From the NCBI GenBank assembly GCA_963825445.1, contig CAWGTM010000028.1, positions 62,001 to 126,000 of the forward strand: 64,000 nt of DNA, written 5' to 3'. Under the pieces are notes generated by a model, which had not been told where the DNA came from, made no database searches, and saw nothing but the letters and a program-made list of their open reading frames with translations. This document shows, piece after piece, positions 51,960 to 59,308 of the stretch. The number at the start of each line of letters is the position of its first letter. Position 1 is the stretch's first letter. The position numbers were made by a program, and so were the translations under genes. The stretch comes from Actinophytocola sp963825445 (lineage in GTDB: Bacteria > Actinomycetota > Actinomycetes > Mycobacteriales > Pseudonocardiaceae).

Positions 51960-53303
51960 ATGGGAGCTACCACGTCGCTGGCGAGCAGGCAGCTTTCCGT
52001 TACCCCGGGCGGGTCGGTCGAGACCAAGGTCAAGGTCCGGAACAACGGAACGCTCGTCGACCAGTTCAGTTTGGACATTGTCGGAGACTCACGGGAGTGG
52101 GTCGAGGTCGAGCCGCGCATCATGAACCTGATGCCGGGCCAGGACGGGGAGGCCACCGTCCGGTTCGCGCCACCGCGGAGTTCGGCGGTGCCGGCCGGGC
52201 AGATGCCGTTCGGGGTACGGGTGGTGTCCCGGGAGGACGCCGCCGGATCGTCGGTCGCCGAGGGCTCGGTGGACGTCGAACCGTTCACCGACCTGCAGGT
52301 CGAACTGTCGCCGAAGTCCTCGCGATGCCGCACGAAGGCCGTGCACGAGGTCGTCGTCGACAACTCGGGTAACTACCCGATCGGCGTCGAGGTCGTCACG
52401 AACGATCCCGAGGAGCAGCTGAAGCTGTCGCTGGACCACAGTTCGCTGATGGTGCAGCCCGGCACGTCGGCGTTCCTCAAGCTGCGGGCCAAGCCGCACG
52501 ACCGGTTCCTGCGTGGCGCCGAGAAGCGGCACCCGTTCCAGGTGACCGCCATGTCCGGCGACCTGCCGCCGATCACCGCCGACGGAACCGTTGTGCAGCA
52601 ACAGTTGCTGCCGAAGTGGCTGCTGCCGGCGGCCATCGCGGCCGTGGCGCTGGCGACCGTGCTGGTGGTGCTGTGGTTCACGATCGTCAAACCGACGGTG
52701 CAGACCGCGGCGCGCGAGTCCGGGCGGACGGCGGCCGAGGAGGTGCAGGCCGAGCTGCAGGAGCAGACCGACCTGGCCGAGCGGCGCGCGGTGAACGCCG
52801 AGGAGAAGGCCATCGAGGCGGAGAAGAAGGCGAACGAGGCGGCTGCCGCGGCGGCGGCCGGCGGTGGCGGCGGTGGGCCGGGCGGTGCGACGGAGGGCCC
52901 GAACGGGGAGGACATCTCCTCCGGGCAGGCCGTGAACTTCCGGATCACCACGAACGCCGAGGCGCAGCTCGACCCCGGTGAGTTCGAGCAGTTCGAGGTG
53001 CCACAGAACACCATTCCGGCGGAGAAGACGCTGGTGATCACGGACATCATCCTGCAGAACCCGCGCGGCGACTCCGGGACGCTGCTCATCCGGCAGGGCG
53101 ACGTGGTGCTGCTGGAGGAGGGACTCGCGAACTTCCGCGACCTCGACTACCACTTCATCGAGCCGCTGACGTTCACGCCGGAGACGCCGCTGGTGGTGGA
53201 GGTGAGCTGCCAGGCTCCGGGCCTGCCCGCGCAGACGGACAACGAGTGCCGGCCCTCGGTGTCGTTCTCCGGGCGGCTGTCGGGTCCTGCCGCGGCGGGT
53301 TGA
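51960..53303 (+). CDS. Membrane protein with Ig-like domains, coiled coil and C-terminal beta domain (eCIS-associated)
   Basis: A 447-residue protein with no signal peptide. Two COG1470-like Ig-fold domains (about 5-105 and 110-215) precede a single transmembrane helix (about 222-244), an Ala/Glu-rich coiled coil (about 250-295), a Gly linker and a C-terminal beta domain (about 320-447). Proteins annotated as hydrolytic protein with this layout recur in Streptomyces eCIS clusters, but enzymatic activity is unproven. The start has no clear ribosome site. It is divergent from the PD40-like gene, with 181 bp between them. Confidence 0.8.
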   Translation: MGATTSLASRQLSVTPGGSVETKVKVRNNGTLVDQFSLDIVGDSREWVEVEPRIMNLMPGQDGEATVRFAPPRSSAVPAGQMPFGVRVVSREDAAGSSVAEGSVDVEPFTDLQVELSPKSSRCRTKAVHEVVVDNSGNYPIGVEVVTNDPEEQLKLSLDHSSLMVQPGTSAFLKLRAKPHDRFLRGAEKRHPFQVTAMSGDLPPITADGTVVQQQLLPKWLLPAAIAAVALATVLVVLWFTIVKPTVQTAARESGRTAAEEVQAELQEQTDLAERRAVNAEEKAIEAEKKANEAAAAAAAGGGGGGPGGATEGPNGEDISSGQAVNFRITTNAEAQLDPGEFEQFEVPQNTIPAEKTLVITDIILQNPRGDSGTLLIRQGDVVLLEEGLANFRDLDYHFIEPLTFTPETPLVVEVSCQAPGLPAQTDNECRPSVSFSGRLSGPAAAG

Positions 53304-53313
53304 TCGTCGACAG

Positions 53314-53351
53314 AAAGAGCGGGCCGGGCAGCCACCCGGCCCGCTCTTTCG
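53314..53351. terminator. 16-bp perfect hairpin at end of eCIS cluster
   Basis: Stem 53314-53329 pairs perfectly with 53336-53351, with A- and T-runs at its ends, between the convergent eCIS and MFS genes. It is a strong bidirectional terminator. Confidence 0.8.
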
Positions 53352-54764
53352 TCATCGAGTAGGCGCGAGAGAATCCGGGGAATCCGCGACAGCACGGCGA
53401 ACGGCCCGCGGTTCGTCCCGATGCAGGGCCAGATAGAGAACGGCGCTGACCAGCGTGATCGCGGCGAGCAGCCACCACACGCGTTGGTAGGCACCGAGTC
53501 CACCCGACGCGCCCAACACCGCGACCAGCAGGCTCACCCCCAGCACCCCGCCGAACTGGCGGAAGCTGTTGTTCACCGCGATTCCGACGCCGAACCGGTC
53601 CTCGGGCAGCGAGTCGGCCGCCGCGCTGTTCGCGGCGGACAGGGCCAGCCCGACGCCGATCCCGTTGAGCACCAGGGTCGGCAACCAGTCGGCCAGCCAG
53701 TCCGGGCTGTCGTTCACCCTCGTCGCCAGCAGCGCCGCTCCGGCGGCGTAACACAGCGCTCCGGCCACGAACACCGGCCGGTAGCCGAACCGCTTCGCCA
53801 ACCCGCCGACCGAGGGGGCCACCAGCGCGGTGATCAGGGCCGCCGGACTCACGGCCAGCGCGGCGAGCAGCGGCGAGTAGTGCCACACGTTCTGCATGAA
53901 CAGCAGACTGGACAGCAGAATCGCGAAGAACGACACCGAGAACACCAGCGTGACCACTGTGGACGCGACGTAGTTCCGGATGCGGAACAGCGCAGGATCC
54001 ACGGCGGGCCGTGCCACCCGGCGAGCCCGCCGGACGAACCAGAGCACGGTCAGCACCCCCAGCAGCAGCGCCCCGGCCACCCGCGGATCCGTCCAGCCGG
54101 TCCGCGGCCCGTAGATCACGCCGAAGCTCAGCAGGGCCGGACCCACCCCGCTCAGCACCACGCCGAGCGGGTCGGGCGCGCCCTCGCCGCGCACCGGCCC
54201 GTCCGCCGGCACGAGCCCGCGGCCCCATGCCACGGCGGCCAGGCACACCGGCAGGTTCACCAGGAAGATCCACCGCCATCCCGCGTGCTCGATCAGCAGC
54301 GCGCCGAGCGTCGGGCCGATCGCCGTGGCGACCGCGCCCATCGCACCCCACGCGCTCACCGCGGCCGCGCGCTTCGCCCTGGGTACCGTCCGCAGCAACA
54401 GGGTCAGGGACGCCGGCACGATCATCGCGCCGAACAGCCCCTGCACCACCCGCGCGGCGATCAGCACCTCCACCGACGGCGCCAGCCCGCACACGAGGCT
54501 GGACACGGCGAAGCCGGACAGTCCCAGGTGGAACAGGCGGCGGGCGCCGTAGGTGTCACTCATCCGCCCGGCCGGGATCAACACCGCCGCGAACACCAGC
54601 GTGTAGGCGTTGAGCACCCACACCAGCAGCGCGAGGTCGGCGTCGAACGCTCGGCGGACGGTCTCGAAGGCCACGTTCACGATGGTGGTGTCGAGGAAGA
54701 CGATGAACACGCCCAGCCCGGTGAGCAGCAGCATTCGGCGTGCCTGGGGAGAGTGGTCGGTCAT
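53352..54764 (-). CDS. MFS drug/metabolite exporter (DHA2, EmrB/QacA type)
   Basis: A 470-residue major facilitator with 14 predicted membrane helices. Motif A-like sequence GRMSDTYGARR lies between helices 2 and 3, and the DHA2 signature TTIVNVAFETVRRAF is at the end of helix 1. It would export small toxic or lipophilic compounds using the proton gradient. It lies three bases after the acyltransferase gene and is probably the last gene of the phospholipid operon, so lipid-related export is possible but unproven. Confidence 0.9.
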   Translation of the reverse strand: MTDHSPQARRMLLLTGLGVFIVFLDTTIVNVAFETVRRAFDADLALLVWVLNAYTLVFAAVLIPAGRMSDTYGARRLFHLGLSGFAVSSLVCGLAPSVEVLIAARVVQGLFGAMIVPASLTLLLRTVPRAKRAAAVSAWGAMGAVATAIGPTLGALLIEHAGWRWIFLVNLPVCLAAVAWGRGLVPADGPVRGEGAPDPLGVVLSGVGPALLSFGVIYGPRTGWTDPRVAGALLLGVLTVLWFVRRARRVARPAVDPALFRIRNYVASTVVTLVFSVSFFAILLSSLLFMQNVWHYSPLLAALAVSPAALITALVAPSVGGLAKRFGYRPVFVAGALCYAAGAALLATRVNDSPDWLADWLPTLVLNGIGVGLALSAANSAAADSLPEDRFGVGIAVNNSFRQFGGVLGVSLLVAVLGASGGLGAYQRVWWLLAAITLVSAVLYLALHRDEPRAVRRAVADSPDSLAPTR

Positions 54765-54767
54765 GGC

Positions 54768-55994
54768 TCAGCTCCACATCTGCACGAGCAGCGTCAGCCC
54801 CACCGTGAACACCGCGGCGAAGCTCACCACCCACGCCAGGAAGAACCGGCGCCACCGCTGGAACAGCACGCCGATCATGGTCATGATGAAGCCGATGATC
54901 ACCATGCGCTCGCCGCGCGCGAGGAGCGAGTTCACCGCCCATTCCCCGGCCGGGATCCCCATGCGCCCGGCCTCGGCCGAGTACAGCTTGTAGGGAATGG
55001 CGCTGGACGGTTGGTACCGGACCGCGTCGGCTCCTTCGGCACGCAACTCGGTGCGCACCTGCGCGGTCATCCGGTCGGTGGTCAGCGGCTGCGGCAGCCG
55101 GATCGGCGTCGAGCTGTAGATCCCCAGAGCCACCACACCGCCCGCGACGCTGGCCAGCACGGTGGTGGCGATCAGCCGCGGCGCGATCCTCGGCGCGGCC
55201 ACACACAGGATGGCGAGCAGTGACTCCGGGATCAACGGCCAGCTCAGCGCTTCGGTGAACGACCAGGTGGCCACGAACACCAGGCCCCACCCCGAGGCCG
55301 CGAACCGCGCCACCCGGCGCCGGACCCTGCTGTCCTTCGGTCGGTAGCCGTCGGCGAGCGCGGCCACCTCCGTCCGCGCCCGCACCTCGTCCGCGTCCAC
55401 CATCGGGGCGCCGATCCGCACGCCGATCCGCTGCGGACGCAGGCGTCCCCGTTTGGCCAGCATCTTCCTGGTCTCGCACACCGCGACCGGCACGACCGGC
55501 ACGCCGTGTTCGGCTGCCAGCCGGAACGCGCCACGACGGAACTCGCCCAGTTCGCCGCCGTCCCTCGTGCCTTCGGGGAAGATGACCACCGCGTGCCCGG
55601 CCGCCAGCAGGGGACCGGCCTCCGCGCGAAGCGACGGGTACGCCGCGGCGCCGTGCCGGTCCATGGGGAACGCGCCCACCAGCAGCGTGCACACCATCCG
55701 GCGGAACCACCGGCCGAACCAGTAGTCCCGTGCCGCGGCCACCCTCGGCGCGGACCGGGCCCGCAGCGAGGCGATCAGCACGGGCGCGTCCGCGTGGGAC
55801 GTGTGGTTGGCGACGACCACACAGCCGCCCGCGGGGAGCTTGCCGGAGACCTTGATCCCGCCCAGCCAGAAGAAGAACAGCCGCCAGGCCAGCTTGCGTG
55901 CGAACGCCGCGATCCGGGCGCCGACCCGGGGTCTTGATCGCCGCGGCGTGTGGTCGCTGCGCGTCGGCGGTACCGTCGGAATCGTCGTTGTCAT
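54768..55994 (-). CDS. PlsC-like acyltransferase fused to C-terminal membrane domain
   Basis: A 408-residue protein. The N-terminal half is a lysophospholipid (1-acylglycerol-3-phosphate) acyltransferase with the NHxxxxD box (His64, Asp69) and the FPEGTR box (139-144), which would add the second acyl chain to make phosphatidate. The C-terminal half (about 225-408) has several hydrophobic helices and resembles small-multidrug/YqaA-like membrane proteins, which ordinary PlsC lacks. ATG 55994 overlaps the stop of cdsA by four bases; an upstream extension is only a shadow. Confidence 0.88.
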   Translation of the reverse strand: MTTTIPTVPPTRSDHTPRRSRPRVGARIAAFARKLAWRLFFFWLGGIKVSGKLPAGGCVVVANHTSHADAPVLIASLRARSAPRVAAARDYWFGRWFRRMVCTLLVGAFPMDRHGAAAYPSLRAEAGPLLAAGHAVVIFPEGTRDGGELGEFRRGAFRLAAEHGVPVVPVAVCETRKMLAKRGRLRPQRIGVRIGAPMVDADEVRARTEVAALADGYRPKDSRVRRRVARFAASGWGLVFVATWSFTEALSWPLIPESLLAILCVAAPRIAPRLIATTVLASVAGGVVALGIYSSTPIRLPQPLTTDRMTAQVRTELRAEGADAVRYQPSSAIPYKLYSAEAGRMGIPAGEWAVNSLLARGERMVIIGFIMTMIGVLFQRWRRFFLAWVVSFAAVFTVGLTLLVQMWS

Positions 55995-56836
55995 GCTGAC
56001 ACTCCCACCAGTATCAGGGCGACCAGCAAGGAATCGATCCGGTCGAGCAGCCCGCCGAAACCGGGCAGCCAGCGACCGGCGTCCTTGACGCCCGCCCCTC
56101 GTTTGAGCATGGATTCGAGAAGATCGCCGAGCACGCAGCCCGCGAGCACCGCCGCGTGCAGCCACGGGGTCCACGCGGACAGCAGCACGAGCGTCAGCCC
56201 GGAGAACACGGCCGAACCCAGTACGCCGGCCAGGGTCTTGGCCGGAGACAGCGTGGACAGCGGCCGACGCAGCGGCCCGGACCGGCCGAGCGCCCGCCCG
56301 CCGCACCAGCCGCCGACGTCCGCGAGCGCCACGGCCACCAGGACCACGACCGCGGTCCCGCCGAGCGACACGAGACCGCTCAACGCGATGGGCAGCCACA
56401 ACAGTCCGAACGCCGTGGCGGTCGCCCGCGCCGCGCCCCGCTCGGCGTCCTGCCCCAGAAGCGGCGGCAGCGCGGCCACCACCAGGATCAGGCCGACCGC
56501 CGCCACCGTCGGCGGCGAGAACCTTGCCAGGACAAGGAAAGGCAGCGCCGCGCTCGCCACCACCAACACCGCGAGGTCGGCGACCCGCAGGCCCATCAGT
56601 CGGGCGAACTCCACCGACCCCGCCACACCCAGTCCGGCGGCGAACACCGCGGCACCGGGTCCGCCGAAGATCATCGTGGCGTACAACAGAACCGCGGCGA
56701 CCAGCCAGGTACGCCACCGTTTGTGCAGTTCGGTGTTCCGCGTGAAGAGCAGCAGCAGTCCGGTCACCACCAGGACGCCGGCGATGACCGGGCCCGCGCG
56801 TGTCAGTTCCGGGAAGGGGGACAGCCAGGCCGGCAT
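55991..56836 (-). CDS. cdsA: Phosphatidate cytidylyltransferase
   Basis: A 281-residue polytopic membrane enzyme that makes CDP-diacylglycerol from phosphatidate and CTP. The CTP-transferase signature is clear at the C-terminus: SPAKTLAGVLGS near residue 200, then GDLLESMLKRGAGVKDAGRWLPGFGGLLDRIDS near 240-272. About eight hydrophobic helices precede it. It starts one base after the CDP-alcohol transferase gene and overlaps the acyltransferase gene, so phosphatidate formation, activation and head-group transfer are encoded together. Confidence 0.93.
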   Translation of the reverse strand: MPAWLSPFPELTRAGPVIAGVLVVTGLLLLFTRNTELHKRWRTWLVAAVLLYATMIFGGPGAAVFAAGLGVAGSVEFARLMGLRVADLAVLVVASAALPFLVLARFSPPTVAAVGLILVVAALPPLLGQDAERGAARATATAFGLLWLPIALSGLVSLGGTAVVVLVAVALADVGGWCGGRALGRSGPLRRPLSTLSPAKTLAGVLGSAVFSGLTLVLLSAWTPWLHAAVLAGCVLGDLLESMLKRGAGVKDAGRWLPGFGGLLDRIDSLLVALILVGVSA

Positions 56837-56837
56837 G

Positions 56838-57488
56838 TCATGCCCTCACCGGCGTCGCGGTCGTCGACCGGTCGCCACCTGAGGCGACGTCATCGCGTTG
56901 ACCCGCCAACCGCTTCAGCCGCACCAACCCGGTGAGGGCCGAGCCCGCCAGCACGATCACCGCGAACACCGTGTACCACCCGGTGGCCGCGGCCAGCGCC
57001 ATCAGCAGGCAGCGTTCGGTCTTGCCGACCGGGCCCCCGTTGATCCGGCGCAGTCCCACCGCCGCGCCTGCCAGCGATACCCACGAGGGCACGGAACTCG
57101 CCAGCAGCACACCCAGAGCGAGCGGCAGCGACACGTGCACCAGCAATCCGGCCAGTACCACCAGGTCGGCCACTCGGTCGCCGACCTCGTTCAGCACCCC
57201 ACCCCAGCGGGTCTGACGACCGGTCTCCCTTGCCACCGAGCCGTCCAGATTGGCCGCCGCCAACCGGAGGACGAGGAACAAAGTCACCGGAATCGCCGCC
57301 ATTGGCGCGGACATCCAGGTGAGCGACGCGCCCGCACAGGCGGCGAAGACGATCCCGGCCACACTGATCGTGTTCGGGCTGACTCCCCGGCGCACCAGCA
57401 CTTCCCGGACCAGTCGCAGCCGTGCGGCGAACCAACCCTTCAGCGCGTAGAGACCGGCTCCCTCCCGCCGTCGCGGATCTTTGTGCAT
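56838..57488 (-). CDS. CDP-alcohol phosphatidyltransferase family protein
   Basis: A 216-residue membrane protein with about six helices. The family motif is DG-x2-AR-x8-G-x3-N-x3-D (Asp82 to Asp104): the usual second-from-last Asp is Asn100. It would transfer the phosphatidyl group from CDP-diacylglycerol (made by the next gene) to an alcohol, but the substitution makes the activity uncertain. ATG 57488 is chosen for its AAGGA ribosome site; ATG 57542 is possible. The 361-bp upstream gap to the LuxR gene is AT-rich and holds a terminator but no gene. Confidence 0.85.
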   Translation of the reverse strand: MHKDPRRREGAGLYALKGWFAARLRLVREVLVRRGVSPNTISVAGIVFAACAGASLTWMSAPMAAIPVTLFLVLRLAAANLDGSVARETGRQTRWGGVLNEVGDRVADLVVLAGLLVHVSLPLALGVLLASSVPSWVSLAGAAVGLRRINGGPVGKTERCLLMALAAATGWYTVFAVIVLAGSALTGLVRLKRLAGQRDDVASGGDRSTTATPVRA

Positions 57489-57800
57489 CTTCGATTCCTT
57501 CGCCAGGACGGTCGCATTGCGGCCGACGTGAATTTCCGCCATTCGAACAACAATGGCCCCGTCGGCTCGGTGACGACTCGAAGAACATTGGAGATGCGGA
57601 TTTCTTTAATGGCCTGACATATCGGTCGAGTTCGAGAAGAAATGGCCTGATCCTGCCGCAAATGGGATGTTAATGAAGTTATTTCTATCGATTTCCCAGG
57701 TCCGAATTGTCGGACTTTCCACTCGCGACTTCCTCAGTGGACTGTCCACGTCACACACTCGAGGCGCAGGTCGACGAAGCTTTTACGGGCACAACACAAA

Positions 57801-57835
57801 ACGGGTGGGCGGTCCCCCTTGGACCGCCCACCCGT
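57801..57835 (-). terminator. 15-bp hairpin after LuxR gene
   Basis: Stem 57801-57815 pairs perfectly with 57821-57835 around a 5-base loop. On the minus strand it is followed by a TTTTGTGTTGT tract, a good rho-independent form. Confidence 0.8.
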
Positions 57836-57849
57836 GATGTAAAACAGAC

Positions 57850-58482
57850 TCAGATCAGGCCCTCCCGCAGGGCGTAGGCCACCGCGTGCGAGCGGTTCCG
57901 CAGCTGGAACCGGTTGGTCACGTCGTGCAAGATGCTCTTCACTGTCCGCTGCGAGTAGCACAACTTGTCCGCGATTTCCTTCGTGGACAGTCCGGAGGCG
58001 ACCAGACGAAGAACCTCCGTTTCCCGGTTCGTGATGCCCGCCAGGTGCAGCCCACGCGGCTCCAGCACGTGACGCTGCAGGCGGGACACCCGGTTCAGCA
58101 GCCGGCCCAGCAGGTCGGGCGGCAACGCGCCCTCGCCGGCCGACGCGGCCTTCACCAGACGGACCAGCACGTCGGGAGTGGTGTCGGCGCGCCGCGCCAC
58201 CGCGCACACGCCGCCCTCCACCGCCGTCAGGATCTCCGTGTCCTCCAACTCGCCGGCGATCAGGACCACTCGGGACAGTCCCCGGACCTGCAGCGTGCGC
58301 AGCAGCTGCGCTCCCTTGTCGTCGAACCGGTCGGTGACCACCAGGGCGACGGCCTCGGGCGACGCGTTGTCCTCGTCGACCAGCCACACCTCCGGACGGG
58401 TCCGCAGCGCCATCTGCACCCCGCTCTGCAGGATGGGATCGGTCGCCCGGACGACGACCTGGATGCGGTTCTGCTCCAACAT
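57850..58482 (-). CDS. LuxR-type regulator with receiver-like domain
   Basis: A 210-residue DNA-binding protein. The N-terminal 120 residues have a receiver-like fold but lack the DD pair and clear Lys of true receivers, so phosphorylation is doubtful. The C-terminus (about 145-205) is a GerE helix-turn-helix: TNRETEVLRLVASGLSTKEIADKL, then SQRTVKSILHDVTNRF. It lies 140 bp downstream of a two-component system in the same direction. The ATG at 58482 is preferred; in-frame GTG 58491 and TTG 58503 are alternatives. Confidence 0.85.
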   Translation of the reverse strand: MLEQNRIQVVVRATDPILQSGVQMALRTRPEVWLVDEDNASPEAVALVVTDRFDDKGAQLLRTLQVRGLSRVVLIAGELEDTEILTAVEGGVCAVARRADTTPDVLVRLVKAASAGEGALPPDLLGRLLNRVSRLQRHVLEPRGLHLAGITNRETEVLRLVASGLSTKEIADKLCYSQRTVKSILHDVTNRFQLRNRSHAVAYALREGLI

Positions 58483-58624
58483 CAGTTTCACGCTCTCCCT
58501 CAAAACGCGCCCCCGACCCGACGCCCAGCACGTCGAAGCCCGCGCAATGAGTAGGTTGCCCGAACGGGCGTCCCGAGCACATGGGACCGGTGTCCTGGGT
58601 TTGCCCGAGAAGGCAACCGCGCGG

Positions 58625-59308
58625 CTACGCCTGGTGCTCGCCGAAACCCGCCTTGCGCGCCCGGACGATCGCCTGCGCCCGGTCGGCCACGTGGAGCTTC
58701 GTGAAGATGTTGGACACGTGGTTGCGCACCGTCTTCTGGCTGAGCGACAGCTTGCGCGCGATGATCGTGTTGTTCTCGCCGTCGGCGATCAGCGCCAGCA
58801 CCTCGCGCTCGCGCGACGTCAGCTCCGGGAAGATCTGGTCCGACGTGGACGGTCCCGCGTTGAAGAACCCGATCACCCGCGTCGCGATGTCCGGGCCGAA
58901 GATCGCCTCACCGCGCCCGACCGCGTGCACCGCGCGGATGATCTCCTCCTGCCCCGACCCCTTCAGCAGGTAGCCGCGCGCCCCCGCGCGCATGGCCGCG
59001 AACACCGACTCCGTGTCGTTGAACATGGTCAACACGACCACGCCCGTCTCCTGTCGCTCGCCGACGATCTGGCGGGTGGCCTCGATGCCGTCGATGTCGG
59101 GCAGGTGCAGGTCCATCACCACGACGTCCGGTTTGAACACCCGCGCCGCGCTGACCGCGTCACGCCCGTTGGCCGCCTCGCCGACCACGTCGATCGTGGG
59201 CTCCTGGTGCAGCACGGTGCACAGCCCGAACCGGAACAACGGATGATCGTCGACCACCAGCACCCGAAGTTGGGTGACCGGGTCCGGCGGCGGCGTCCCA
59301 GGCTGCAT
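58625..59308 (-). CDS. NarL-family response regulator
   Basis: A 227-residue two-component response regulator. The receiver has the acidic pair Asp20-Asp21, phospho-acceptor Asp66 in VVMDLHLPD, and the LLKG Lys. The C-terminal LuxR helix-turn-helix (about 160-220) is complete (ELTSREREVLALIADGENNTIIARKL). It begins directly after the stop of the histidine kinase gene, so the two form a cognate pair. Targets are unknown; the adjacent LuxR gene and lipid operon are candidates. Confidence 0.95.
   Translation of the reverse strand: MQPGTPPPDPVTQLRVLVVDDHPLFRFGLCTVLHQEPTIDVVGEAANGRDAVSAARVFKPDVVVMDLHLPDIDGIEATRQIVGERQETGVVVLTMFNDTESVFAAMRAGARGYLLKGSGQEEIIRAVHAVGRGEAIFGPDIATRVIGFFNAGPSTSDQIFPELTSREREVLALIADGENNTIIARKLSLSQKTVRNHVSNIFTKLHVADRAQAIVRARKAGFGEHQA

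Noticed and set aside
31914..53303. Type VI secretion system or prophage
   Set aside because: No TssJLM membrane complex, ClpV or TssBC pair for T6SS; no capsid, terminase, portal or integrase for a phage. LysM hub, DUF4255 and DUF4157 point to eCIS.
53421..55223. Long plus-strand frame opposite the MFS and acyltransferase genes
   Set aside because: His/Gln/Arg-rich shadow without domains; the minus strand has clear membrane helices and catalytic boxes.
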